Assembly (NCBI RefSeq): GCF_028476545.1
Contig: NW_026731888.1
Span: 547,001 to 611,000 of the forward strand
Source of the DNA: Physella acuta
Lineage: Eukaryota; Mollusca; Gastropoda; Physidae
DNA length: 64,000 nt
Reading direction: 5' to 3'
Part shown: one piece after another, positions 15,191-26,935 of the stretch
How positions within the stretch are numbered: the stretch's first letter is position 1
Layout of the letters: every line of letters begins with the position of its first letter
The notes under the pieces: generated by a model
The model's database searches: none
Seen by the model: the letters and a program-made list of their open reading frames with translations, nothing else
What the model was told of the DNA's origin: nothing
Position numbers and translations under genes: made by a program

Positions 15191-15445
15191 AAAGTAAAGT
15201 TTCCCTTTCAAACCTGACGGTCTATGGGGCAAGTGAAGTAGAGTTCACTTGTTTCTGTGACTTCGGCAAACGAAGAGATAGTGTGGTCAGCACTAAGCCC
15301 AGCCGCCTTTGCTTTTCCTAACATGAGTTAGGTACCCATCAGAGTTGGGTGGACTCAGGGACGGTCTACTGACTTGAACCCGGATTCGAACTCGAGAATT
15401 ACGGGTAAGTAGTCCAGCTCAATACCGCTAGACCACTCCGTCCCC
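15191..15445 (-). mobile_element. tRNA-derived SINE A, copy 2 (best preserved)
   Basis: Minus strand: GGGGACGGAGTGGTCTAGCG (A box), CTCGAGTTCGAATCCGGG (B box), body GTCCCTGAGTCCACCCAACT, GGTACCTAACTCATG, TTCACTTGCCCCATAGACCG, and a 3' tail of CTTTA-like repeats (AAACTTTACTTTACTACT). About 255 bp. Flanks CTGATCTAAG and CTGACCTTAG may be a worn target duplication. Confidence 0.87.
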
Positions 15446-15699
15446 TGATCTAAGTACTTTTTTTAATAAATGTAAATGTGAGGGGTAATAATAAAATATC
15501 TTGTTTATAAATTTAATTTTACTTTTAAATCCAACGTATGATAATTGGATCATCGTTAAGAGAGAAAAAATTTCAGAATATACAAAACTCAGAAGAATAC
15601 CCCCCCCCTCCCTTCCAACCAAACTTGCAAAAAAAAAAAAACTTAACCTGCATTTCATTAAGCTTACCTGATTGATGTTTGTTTTGTTGTAGTTTTTTT

Positions 15700-15870
15700 T
15701 TTTTTTTTTTAATGCCGCACCTTTAGTCGAACAATGACCAAGTAATTGACACCCGGTTTCAAACCCGAGTTCCAGCTTGGTTAACGGTGAGAGCCAACAG
15801 ACACTCCCGTGGAGTTCTGAATTCAGGGCGCGGTGTCACCTCATTCTCCGTCCCAACCTGGTTCCTAAAT
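15700..15870 (-). mobile_element. Possible tRNA-related repeat fragment
   Basis: Minus strand has GGGTTTGAAACCGGG, B-box-like, after a TTGGCTCTCACCGTTAACC segment. No second copy in the window, so this is weak. Confidence 0.3.
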
Positions 15871-16123
15871 GAAAAGGTTAAAGCCTAAACCTAAATTTTC
15901 TGGGGGTTTTCTAAATTTTCTAATGTCGAGCTGTTGTAGGAATGTTGCACTTAATACAGAAAATCTTCGCCACCCAATTCGTTACAAAGATGAAAAATAA
16001 TTTTAAGACTTATACCTTTTATAAACCAATATATTCATTACTTGACCAATTTGTACTACTTTTTAGACATTTTTTTGTAAAAAGTACCGCATTTTTGGTA
16101 ATTGTGTATGTATGTTATTGTTT

Positions 16124-16265
16124 ACGAGCCGACCCGCGGCGTATCATACGCCGCTATTTAGTTGTTTTATTTTCTACTTTTCAGTGAATTCGACAATACC
16201 AACGCTGCCACTGAAAATATTTGCTTTAAAACACTATCAGTAGCTCGTTAAGGACGATAACCCCC
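16124..16265 (-). mobile_element. Helitron-like element, 3' part
   Basis: Same family as 50,082: terminus GGCTCGT on the minus strand, then a perfect 19-nt hairpin GCGGCGTATCATACGCCGC at 16,136-16,154, then the shared GTGAATTCGACA(A/G)TACCAACG and TAGCTCGTTAAGGAC blocks. The other end is not found; a C-rich tract and the 16.3-kb minisatellite follow directly. Confidence 0.55.
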
Positions 16266-16299
16266 CCCCCCCCTCCCTCCTTTCCCCAACCCCTACCCC

Positions 16300-16970
16300 C
16301 CCCTCTGTGGTAGTCTCACTTACTCACCTTTGTGGTAGTCTCACTTACTCGCCTCTGTGGTAGTCTCATTCGCCTCTGTGGTAGTCTCACTTACTCGCCT
16401 CTGTGGTAGTCTCACTCGCCTCTGTGGTAGTCTCACTTACTCACCTTTGTTGTAGTCTCACTTACTCGCCTCTGTGGTAGTCTCACTTACTCGCCTCTGT
16501 GGTAGTCTCACTTGCCTCTGTGGTAGTCTCACTTACTCACCTCTGTGGTAGTCTCACTTACTCACCTTTGTGGTAGTCTCACTTACTCGCCTCTGTGGTA
16601 GTCTCATTCGCCTCTGTGGTAGTCTCACTTACTCGCCTCTGTGGTAGTCTCACTCGCCTCTGTGGTAGTCTCACTTACTCACCTTTGTTGTAGTCTCACT
16701 TACTCGCCTCTGTGGTAGTCTCACTTACTCGCCTCTGTGGTAGTCTCACTTACTCACTTTTGTGGTAGTCTCACTTACTCGCCTCTGTGGTAGTCTCACT
16801 TACTCACCTTTGTGGTAGTCCCACTTACTCGCCTCTGTGGTAGTCTCACTTACTCACCTCTGTGGTAGTCTCACTCGCCTCTGTGGTAGTCTCACTCGCC
16901 TCTGTGGTAGTCTCACTCGCCTCTGTGGTAGTCTCACTCGCCTCTGTGGTAGTCTCACTTACCGATTCTG
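16300..16970. repeat. Minisatellite, 21/25-bp units with a 238-bp higher-order period
   Basis: Units CCTCTGTGGTAGTCTCACTT + ACTCG (25) and a shorter form lacking TTAC (21). Variant markers CTCATTCG (16,365 and 16,603) and CCTTTGTTG (16,444 and 16,682) recur exactly 238 bp apart. The right end is a run of short 21-bp units. Confidence 0.92.
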
Positions 16971-16974
16971 TGTG

Positions 16975-19900
16975 GGGCTCATTCACCAGTAGTAGTTTCA
17001 AAAAGTAATCGTTCGAAATTTAGCAATTCATTAAGTCAGAAAAATAGAAACTCTTCCTTTAATATGTTTTGTTATAGTATAGTACATTTTACTGTATATA
17101 AAACTAATAGTTTAATTAAGCAAGTTTTTAAAAAAATAAACTGTTTAATTTAGTTCTCTTACTTTCCTACTTTTCTTGTAGTTCATTTAAAATGTTTTTT
17201 TTTAATATCTCTTAAATGTATTCGCTCTCTAGACAAAACAAAATATTTGAGACGGACTAGTCCGATAACGGAGTGAGTAGTCGTTTAAATCGCACGCCAG
17301 TGTGTGAGAGAGAGGGCGTGGGGGGGGGGGGGGGGGGTGAAGCAGGAGTCACTCGAACCCGACACACCGCCATTACATGAGCTCGCAATGTTAACACTAC
17401 CCTCTCGAGTTTAAGAGTTAAATAAGCTCCCGGCCACCTCCCCGCCCTACATTGTCCCCACCATAACACTTGACCCCTAATGACGGCCGAGTCAAGGCGC
17501 AGTCCCTCTCCTCCTTTCACCATCTGCCCCAGTGAGTTAAACAACGTACGCCCCGTGTCACCAAATCGTTTCTTGCAGGGAGACGGGGGGAGGCAGAGGG
17601 CGCGGTGCTCACGCCGTAATTCCCGACACCACGTGACAATTGGGACCGGGGCTTTGATTAAAATGTAACAGTGTCGCACGTGCCCCCAACCTGCTCACAC
17701 CAAGTCGGACAAGCCGAGCACGTCCAGGCGCACATGCGTCCACGTCCCGGGCCATATGGCACAGGTTTTTCTCGCGCGCTTTGTTTTCCTGTCATTACAC
17801 TAATGCCAGTCCGCTTCTGTGGGACTCAGATATTCATCTACACTTTTCTTTCATCGCGGCGCTTCTGGAAGATAAAAAGGAAAGGCAATAAAAAAAATAG
17901 AGAAGAGCGTGTGTCCGAACAGTAGACATGCTAGAATTACGTCCAAGTCGTCTGACCGGCCAGCTTTTTGTGGCTATTTTAAGTTAGTCAAGCCGAGCCA
18001 TCGGTCATGACGCCGTTGACAAGGGACAAACTCGATGCACTCAGTGAACTGTGGCGGACAGAACTTCCTATATTATTTGTTAATTGCGAGGTGAAATGTT
18101 GAGGCAATAATAAAGAACCAAAGGAAGCGAGTTTTTTTTTATCGATTGGAGAATTATGAAGGGAAAAAAAAACCTTCATAGTTTGATTACAATGCGTAGC
18201 GAGGCACAATGGCAGTGGAAACGCCTTACCATTGATTGGCAGCCGCGGCGGAGGGAACAATGCTGATGGTTATACGACATGGACGGAGCGGGCTCTAAAG
18301 GTGGGGCAGCCGGGGCACCAGCTGAGGCCATCGCCTGTATGCGGCGTTAAACCTCGGGTAAATTGGGGTTAGACCTCGTTAAATGGAGGAGATAAACCCT
18401 GTTAAATAGACGAGATGAACCCCGTTAAGTTAAATAGACGAGTTAAAACGGATAGTTCAACTAAGTAGAATCGTGGTGTTAATCCGAATAAGAATCGAAG
18501 CACACATTTCTAGATCAAGTTATTCTAAAAATAAATTCATTTTTCGGTGTAAGATATAATAAAATAATAATAATTAAAATCGTTTAACGCGGTTATCAAC
18601 AATTATCAATCAATAATAAATATTGTAGTATAAGAGAGTTCGATTATTATTCTTCCAGTTAAATTTTCTAAGTCTATTTGTATCCATCGATTGCCAGCGA
18701 CAGAATCCAGGCTCGTAACGTTTAGCCTTGCAAACTGAAATCTTTAGAAAATATACGGACCATCGCGGCTCCAAACATAAGGCCTTAACGTCTGCATCCT
18801 ACTCGAGGCGACGAAATGTCTGGTGGGGCGAAGCAAGCAAAGACTAGTGCATGCCATGTTAATATTTTTCATGAAACCTGTTGACTCTACTGCACCTGAC
18901 CAAAAGGTGTTACAAATCAAACGCGTTTTCTTAAATAGTGTTAAAGCTCTACATTTTAGATCAAAGTTTTCGAGAAGTAATAGATCGGGGGGGAGGGGGC
19001 GATGGGGGACGTGTCAATAAATAGTTTAGAGCAGCAATTTGTGATCCACTGATAAAAACAGTTTCGTTGTTCAGTGCAAAGGAAGCACTAGATTGTTAAG
19101 AACTAGTCACTAGTTAGCTAACTACTAGTTACTAGAAGGTTAAAAATCATTCCTTGTATTTCTGTTAAGTGTCAGTTGGGCGGAACCAAATACTACAGAA
19201 TACCAGCTAGTCGGTGACTGGCCGTTCAATCACACCACCGACGGTATAAAATTACAACACACAGTGAGTAGATAATATTAGCCTGTGTTTATGTGTCTGA
19301 TTCATAAATACAAAGTGACGAGGACAGGTACCCCGTCAATTGAAAGGCGATGATTCCTCACACACTTTGGTTGTTACAACTGGCTACGAGGCTATGCACG
19401 CCTCATTGATTGATGTATGGATCTCCATACCAGACAGACAAATGTATGCCTGTTAATGCGGCCACAGACGGGTTAGCTAGCTGCCTCGTGACGCTGTGCC
19501 TTTTAATTACCTTCCAATCTATTGTTCTTTACTGTTGTGCAACATATTTATTTATATAGCTGACGAATTATTTATTTTGTTTAAATGTAAGGATACCGTG
19601 TAGACATGCCCCAGTGATTTGGACTACTTTTAGATTTATCTACTCAATTACTTAGCTGTATATAACAATACGAAACAAGACATGCGCAATGAAAAATTCA
19701 CTCATTATTACCATTTTCACCTTCCCCATACAATATTTAATCCGCTCACATATACACATAGCTGCCAATACATTGATTAACCAATATACCTACTAAACAT
19801 AATACTTGAAAAATACTATCTTCCGATAAACTACCAATACATATATATTCCACCTATAGCATGAGCTCATACTACAGTTTTCCTTCTTAGAACTCTCCAG

Positions 19901-20028
19901 AACACTAAATGAACAAAGACCTAAAATAACCGGTATTGAGATTTAATACCTGTTATCTTACCTCTCAACGCCGCTTCAAAGTATACATTCATTATCTGTG
20001 CTGGATCTTTTGCGGAAGAATACAGTGT
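16975..20028. other. Intergenic with possible regulatory islands
   Basis: G-run at 17,319-17,337. About 17,340-17,780 and 17,940-18,340 are GC-richer and repeat-free. A 140-residue antisense frame at 17,257-17,679 has no domain and includes the poly-G-derived proline run. No gene supported. Confidence 0.4.
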
Positions 20029-20036
20029 GTGTTAGG

Positions 20037-20457
20037 CAGGGGCGTAGCGAGGGGGGGGCGGGGGGTGCGGACCGCACCGGGTGACACCATTTAGGGGGGT
20101 GACACCAAGGCAAAAGATAGCAAAATATATAGAGAAAAACTCGAGGGGGGGGGGGTGCAAATCGAAAGTTTGAGGGGGGGGGGGGGTGCAAATCGAAAAC
20201 TCGAGGGGGGGGGGTGCAAATCGAAAGTTTGAGGGGGGGGTGCAAATCGAAAACTCGAGGGGGGGGGGGTGCAAATCGAAAGTTTGAGGGGGGGGTGCAA
20301 ATCGAAAACTCGAGGGGGGGGGTGCAAATCGAAAGTTTGAGGGGGGGGTGCAAATCGAAAATTTGAAAGTTTGTCCCTGGGAAGGGTCTCTATGCCTCTG
20401 GGGGGGTGACACCATTAAGTGCCGCACCGGGTGACACCCGACCTCGCTACGCCACTG
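20037..20457. mobile_element. hAT-like MITE (421 bp) with perfect 8-bp TSD and internal tandem array
   Basis: Ends CAGGGGCGTAGCGAGG and CCTCGCTACGCCACTG match at 15 of 16 positions as inverted repeats. The duplication GTGTTAGG flanks it at 20,029-20,036 and 20,458-20,465. A second inverted block GCACCGGGTGACACC lies inside both ends. The core is a tandem array alternating GTGCAAATCGAAAGTTTGAG and GTGCAAATCGAAAACTCGAG with G-runs. Confidence 0.88.
20140..20370. repeat. Tandem array inside the MITE, about 27-bp alternating units
   Basis: About nine units, each a G-run, then TGCAAATCGAAA, then either GTTTGAG or ACTCGAG in near-strict alternation, so the real period is a dimer of about 54 bp. 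The Pro/Phe-rich antisense frames are artefacts. Confidence 0.85.
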
Positions 20458-20465
20458 GTGTTAGG

Positions 20466-20760
20466 GAAGGTGCATTTTTAGCATGAGTAATCAGTGTGAA
20501 AGTAGTTTAATACAAGCAAGATTTATTATCTAAAGCGTTAACATTAAGGTATAGACTATACATGCAGTTGTGTGTGATGTTTAAGATCTAGATTTTACAC
20601 GGTGGCATTAAAATGGGGTTATAATAATTCTCCTCAAATGGACTTCAAGTATTATCTCACACTGCAGCTATTCGCAATAGAGCGTTGGTGTTCATTTCAG
20701 GGTTAGTTTCCCGATTTTAAATGTTAAACCGTTAAACAAGAATGTTCCGTTTTTTAAAAC
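20466..20760. other. Intergenic, nothing recognised
   Basis: Short unique stretch. Confidence 0.5.
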
Positions 20761-21419
<659 letters not shown>

Positions 21420-21936
21420 TTCCGCCCCGGGCGTTTATGTTCGCGTTAGTGTTTTCTTTGTGTTTAGGTGGGTTTGCGTTAGTGGTTGCGTTTTGATTTG
21501 GTTCGATTTTGTTCTTTCTTTTTTCGTTTTTTTTTTTTTTTTTTTTTTTTGGGTTTGTATTTGTGTTTTTGGTTGGTTTTGCGTTTGAATTTGGTTTGTT
21601 TTCGTTTGCTTTTTCGTTGTTTTTTTTTTGTTGGTATTGGTGTTTGTGGTTGGGTTTGTTGTTAGGTTTTTGTTTTCGTTTGCTTTTTTGTTTGTTTTTT
21701 CTTTGTGTTTGTATTGGTGTTTGTGGTTGTGGTTGGGTTTGTTGTTAGGTTTTTGTTTTCGTTTGTATTTGTAATTGTGTTAGCGTTATGTTTGCGTTTT
21801 GTTGTTTTGGTTTTGGTTGGTTGTGGTTTGGGTGGGCAATGCCGGGTTTATGATGATTACTAAACACACAGGTAATGGTCTTTAACAGAAAGGTTTTTCA
21901 CAGAAGCCAGAGCAGGGCCTGGCCGGGACGGCTAGT
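21420..21936 (+). mobile_element. GT-rich repeat family with CTAGT end, copy 2 (Helitron-like)
   Basis: Strongly strand-asymmetric G+T sequence with a repeated block (GTGTTTGTGGTTGGGTTTGT, twice) and poly-T, then AAACACACAGGTAATGG and the terminus GGGCCTGGCCGGGACGGCTAGT directly followed by (AT)n. CTAGT before T fits the Helitron 3' rule. The 79-residue Phe-rich frame at 21,509 is an artefact. Confidence 0.5.
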
Positions 21937-21944
21937 ATATATAT

Positions 21945-23345
21945 ATATGGGATTTTTATGGATGTGCCGAGCCGAATAGAAATGTGAACGCTAACGCCGA
22001 ACGTGTTCCTATTTGACATAATCAGAGGAGATCGATATTTTATACTGTTTAAAAAGTATTTGTTGAATATATAATATAAATACTCTATAAAACGACTTTT
22101 TATCCCAGCTTATATTATTTTAGCTATTATCATTCCCCTGCGCGTGTCAAACAGCATCGAGTAAACAGGTGCATACAAATGTTAAACAAGAGAATGGTAT
22201 TGTATCGTCTTCAATAAGACTGTATTTTGTCGAGTCGATGTGTGTCGTATTGTGACGATGTTAGTTTTTGTTGTGTTGTTCTGTACTTTTGTAGTTTTGT
22301 GGGTCTTGGACATTAACCACCGGTCAATAACCCCCCATTCATTACCCGCTATATTTACCTTAACCCTAAACTTTAACCTCGCAATAACCACATCCCTAAC
22401 GTAAGTCATAACCTTTTGATTAAGATTACGTTTTATTTTAGGATTAGGGATAGAGTCAATTTTTAATCGATAGTTATGGCGTCATTTTCCTACTACAGTT
22501 TTTGGGGCGGGGGACGGGTTACTGTACAGGGGTAATGAACAATGGGAAATGTCGCGGGATGACCGAGAGGTGGTCATTGTTTTGCTGTGTTGTTTTGATA
22601 CATTATTGTTTTGTCGTGTTTTTGTTGTTTTATGTGCTTTTTTTTTTACATTTTTTAAAGAGAATACTTCCTTAGTTCACGCTAACAGAGTAGTACAAAT
22701 ATATATTAATTAAATTGATCTTTAAAAAAGACTATAGCAAAGTTTAGCAGCTGAATTCACACACAAAATTTCACAGGAATGTCTTTCCATTATAAACAGA
22801 CATTACAAACAATTATGTTATATTATATTGTTCAATAAACACGTTCCCCCTAAACCAATGTGTGCATTGATATCTTATAAATCAAATGATGGAGTTTCGA
22901 TTTTCCTTTTTGAAATGCTGGTATAGAAAAGCTCATTCCTGTCCTTGAAATGCTAAAGCTGTGTAATCACCCAGGGAAAAAAATACCATAAAGAAAGAAC
23001 TCAACAGGAAGTCACGACAAACACAGCAGACAATCTTGTAGAAAATTCCAAAACATTCCAGAAGCAGAAAATTCGTCTGCCGCAAGCAGTGAAAAAGTGA
23101 TGTGCGCGTCTCTCATCGGGCAATTGACAGCTGCGCGCGCATTCACTTGACGTTTCGCAAACTATGGTCGGTGATATCGCTAACTCATTATTTGTTGTTA
23201 GCGACTCTTCTCTGCGTCACCATAATACATCTTCGATGTTATTTTATTTATTGTCCAATATTGTCGAAGTAATTCTAAACTACCGAATTTAATAACTAAA
23301 TAAATGAATAGTAAATACAATATGATCAACATTTATTTTGAAAAA
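21945..23345. other. Intergenic with a possible inverted-repeat element
   Basis: About 22,300-22,350 (CATTAACCACCGGTCAATAA) and 22,515-22,580 (GGTAATGAACAATGGG, GACCGAGAGGTGGTCATTG) are loosely inverted copies flanked by TTGTTGTGTTG-type sequence, suggesting an old MITE at about 22,210-22,640. The rest is AT-rich. Confidence 0.35.
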
Positions 23346-23350
23346 TGCAC

Positions 23351-23352
23351 GC

Positions 23353-23441
<89 letters not shown>

Positions 23442-23480
23442 TATGTGTGTTTTTGTGTTTGTGTGTGTGTGTGGGTGTAT
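23351..23480. repeat. (AT)n then (GT)n microsatellite
   Basis: (AT)n to about 23,438, then GTGTGTTT repeats to about 23,480. Confidence 0.93.
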
Positions 23481-25651
23481 TAGTGTGTCTGCGTATGCAC
23501 GTGTATGTGTATGTGAAACAAACATGATATGTACACCCACGCACATTTTTAGAAAGCCATTGGTTACATGCATAGAATAGCGGTAAATTCTTTTACAGGA
23601 ACTTATTTTATGTTTATTGTCTTTTAACATTTTATAGTCATGTCACGCATTCGTTTACCGCGCATCCTGAGAGGGCATAAATAGGACAATGATGCAATAA
23701 TAGTTCTTCTAAAACCGCTTCCTTAACACCAAGAGAAGAGACCTTATTTGGCTCAATTAGTATTCAATAATCTTATACCATCCACATTTCCATAATCCGC
23801 TCCAATCGCCGATTTATTATAATTAATCATGGAAAGTCTGTCAATACCCAGCACCAAATAAACTGTATTAAATGTTTAAATAAATGCCATAAATGCCCAG
23901 CTTGGTAAAAAAATCACTGGTCTTTACATTACCGCCGTTAACTTCTTATGTTGGCATTTTTTATCAAGCGGGATGGGGGAGGGGGGTGGAGACGACAACC
24001 CTGCGGATAACAACAAACCTACGAAGACATCAGTGCCGCCTGCGATTCACAGCAAACGACTCGTGGCGGCAGACACAAACATCGCGCGCGTCGTATTGTG
24101 ACGTCATATTTCCCCCCACAGTGAATTACCGCAGAAGTAGCGAATGTTTAAAGGTCTTGATTAATATTTCGAACTTTCTGGAAGTGCCGGTTCAAACATC
24201 GATATTTGTAAGCGGGCAGAGCGCGGGGCGCGGGGCTATGGGTTTATTTAACTTTAGACTAACGTCGTAGGACGTAGGACATTCTGCTCGTAAGTAAAAC
24301 TATACTAAACAAAACAATAAACGGATTTGGTTTTAGAGATTATATAACTTGAGTAAATGTTTGTGGACATGAATGTAAGTAGATTTTTTTCCGATTTTTT
24401 AAATTAGTGTTTACATGTAAATTAGCAGTTATGATATCGGTATTTTTATTCAGTAAGTTTTGTGCATAAATAAGTTCAATGTATGAGATTTTAATTCGTT
24501 TAAGCTTACTTGAGTGGTCAGATAAACAAAGTTTAAACTAAACTTTTTGGTCATCAAATATTTTGTTTAACAAATACTATAAGAGCTAAGAATAGTCGGG
24601 CGTCGATATTGTTAATGACAGGGTTAACGTTATTTTCTAAATCAATACAGCTCATATTTATTTAGGTTCATTATTTATTTTTAAAAGTGTCAATTAAACC
24701 AGTTGATATTGCTGGTCAAATTTTAACAAGTAATTTATTGCTTTATCAATTATTCACTCCACCAGTGTGCCATCCAAGGACAAGTAGTCCTTTGCAACTT
24801 GAAGTCATTATTACTAAACAACTTGACCGTCTCCATAGCATGAAAGTCCATAAATTAATCACAATATTCCTGAGCTTTAGTTGTTGTCTCGGACAACATT
24901 TATAGCAGATATCTTAAAAATATCAGTAGTTACAACTTACGTTACAGTAGCATACATTTTCCTTTTTAAATAATTTCTACAAAATAGGTCTTTACAAAAC
25001 AACATTAACACTTCATTTACAATAATACTTACATTTACAATAACTGTACTAAATCGTTAACTTGAAAAAAATATGGTTTATTAGATAATCAAAAATGTAA
25101 ATGATTGATTTGCATTTTAACCATCAAAATATAAGCTTAAACTACTTTTATACAAGGTTAAAATAAATGAAAAATTATAAAATAATGTGAAATTTAACCG
25201 ATGTTTGATTCATCGAAAGTAATTAAAATTTAATTTAAAATGCTTACTATTTGGTTTTCTTGTTGATTTAAAAATCAATTATAAACTGTAAATTACTGAG
25301 ATGATTGAGGTCACAATGTCTATCTGTTAGCGGATGTTTGTGGTATAATATTTTAAACTTAATTTCGCCCCCTTTTCAAATAAAGCGATTTATTTCAAAC
25401 TTTGTAGATAACACCATACAAATTTATATTTGTCATAAAAATAATTTAAAGATTAATATATTTTCTATTGAGCTGTTTACTTATATTTATGCTAAAGAGA
25501 CGGTAAAAATGGGCAGATTAAACTCATGTAGAATGAATTATTCTATAACTTTAAGGGAATAATAGCGACATTGTCAATCTGACTGAAAGCTGATCTTATG
25601 AGGGTTGTAGATTTAAGAAAGATGAGCCGGAGAATAATAATAAATATACAA
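23481..25651. other. Intergenic
   Basis: About 23,890-24,290 is more complex and repeat-free. From 24,300 the sequence is very AT-rich. No gene supported. Confidence 0.4.
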
Positions 25652-25665
25652 TTAACTGTTGATAA

Positions 25666-25717
25666 ACAACTCTACTTCACTTGCCCCATATGCCGTCAGG
25701 TTTGAAAGGGAAACTTT
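25666..25717 (+). mobile_element. 52-bp 5'-truncated SINE A insertion with 14-bp TSD
   Basis: Contains only the SINE A 3' end (CTACTTCACTTGCCCCATAT, GCCGTCAGGTTTGAAAGGG). It is flanked by the perfect duplication TTAACTGTTGATAA at 25,652-25,665 and 25,718-25,731. Confidence 0.85.
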
Positions 25718-25731
25718 TTAACTGTTGATAA

Positions 25732-26340
25732 TAGAAATATGAACTGTTTGATTTTAAAAATATCTAAACAGGCCCACAAACAAGAAAAAGTATGTGTTAA
25801 AAAACCTTTATAATAACATATCAATAAACCTTTACAAAATAATTTCCTTAGGGACATTTTAAAAGCGTTGGCCGCTTTAGTTATCTTCTAAATTCATTTT
25901 GCGACAAGCGTATTTACATTTGCTATTAGATCTATGTCTGAGAAAAATTAGTGGGTTTTTTTTTAGATTTTTATCGAGACTATGTCACAGTTTTTCTCTC
26001 TGATTTTATCTTCTACCGTGTTAAAAAAAAAATCAGTTACAACAATTCTATACATTGGTAAAAATTGAGTTGGTTAAATACGATTAAAGTTATTAAATAA
26101 AGGTCAATTTGATTACACATACAGATGTCTAGGACAAAAGTTATGAAGTTATAGAAAATTACTAGGTCTATTTTATAATAGAAAAGCACTTTCGGCTTCC
26201 TTAACTTTATAAAATTAATAAATATATAACAACATTTAAAATAACTAAACAGAAAAAAGAAAAGCATTGATCGCTATATTGAAAAATGCATTTTAATTTC
26301 ACTTAATGCCATTTACAAACCGCATGAAACAGCACTACTC
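25732..26340. other. Intergenic, AT-rich, nothing recognised
   Basis: No gene or repeat seen. Confidence 0.5.
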
Positions 26341-26472
26341 ACCGGGTAGGGTAGGGTGGTAGGGTAGGGTAGGGTAGGGTAGGGTAGGGTAGGGTAGGGT
26401 AGGGTAGGGCAGGGTAGGGTAGGGTAGAGTAGAGTAGGGTAGGGTAGAGTAGGGTAGGGTAGGGGAGGGGAG
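26341..26472. repeat. (GGGTA)n pentanucleotide array
   Basis: About 25 units of GGGTA with a few GAGTA and GGGCA variants, ending GGGGAGGGGAGG. G-rich on the plus strand and able in principle to form G-quadruplexes. Not the animal telomere hexamer. Confidence 0.95.
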
Positions 26473-26544
26473 GAATAATGGTGCTGACGGGTATAGATCA
26501 ACTATTGTTACTTTAAATGTTATTGTAATTGCTTTTCTTACTGA

Positions 26545-26935
26545 ATACCATATAAAAGACCTTATACATGATATCACATAACTTTGCATTTAAACTAGAC
26601 CTTATGTACCTATTCCATAACGTATGTGCGATAAAAAAACGTAGGTATCGTATCGAAGATGTTATGTGCCTACATCAGACCTTAAGCACCAAAGACCTTA
26701 TGTATCTATCCTACACATACTGTATCCTATCACAGACCTTATGTACCTAGACTTCTTATAGTCATACACGGGCTTTATGTGCCTTATACTTAACCTTATT
26801 TAACTATCCTAGGCTTCAATCCCAGACCAAAATGTACCATCTGAATGACCATATGTGTCATATCACAGACCTTTTGTACCACATACTTGACCTTATTTGT
26901 CATATCACAGATCTTATGTGTCATATCCGCCTAGA
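26545..26935. repeat. Degenerate minisatellite with GACCTTATGTACCT motif
   Basis: At least a dozen imperfect, unevenly spaced copies of (A)GACCTTATGT(A/G)CCTA, often preceded by TATCACA. Confidence 0.65.

Noticed and set aside
15380-15445. Possible tRNA gene (A and B boxes)
   Set aside because: The promoter boxes belong to a SINE body with a shared non-tRNA tail in several copies; no proper acceptor stem.
16300-16970. Regular repeats resembling a CRISPR array
   Set aside because: No unique spacers; it is a eukaryotic minisatellite with contiguous units and higher-order structure.
17257-17679. 140-codon antisense frame
   Set aside because: No domain, includes a poly-G-derived proline run and lacks splice or neighbour support.
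19976-20427. Pro/Phe/Cys-rich antisense frames of up to 131 codons
   Set aside because: Translation of the tandem array inside the hAT-like MITE.
26341-26472. Interstitial telomere
   Set aside because: The unit is GGGTA, not TTAGGG; the isolated GGGTTAGGGTTGAGGTTAGGG at 37,318 is too short.
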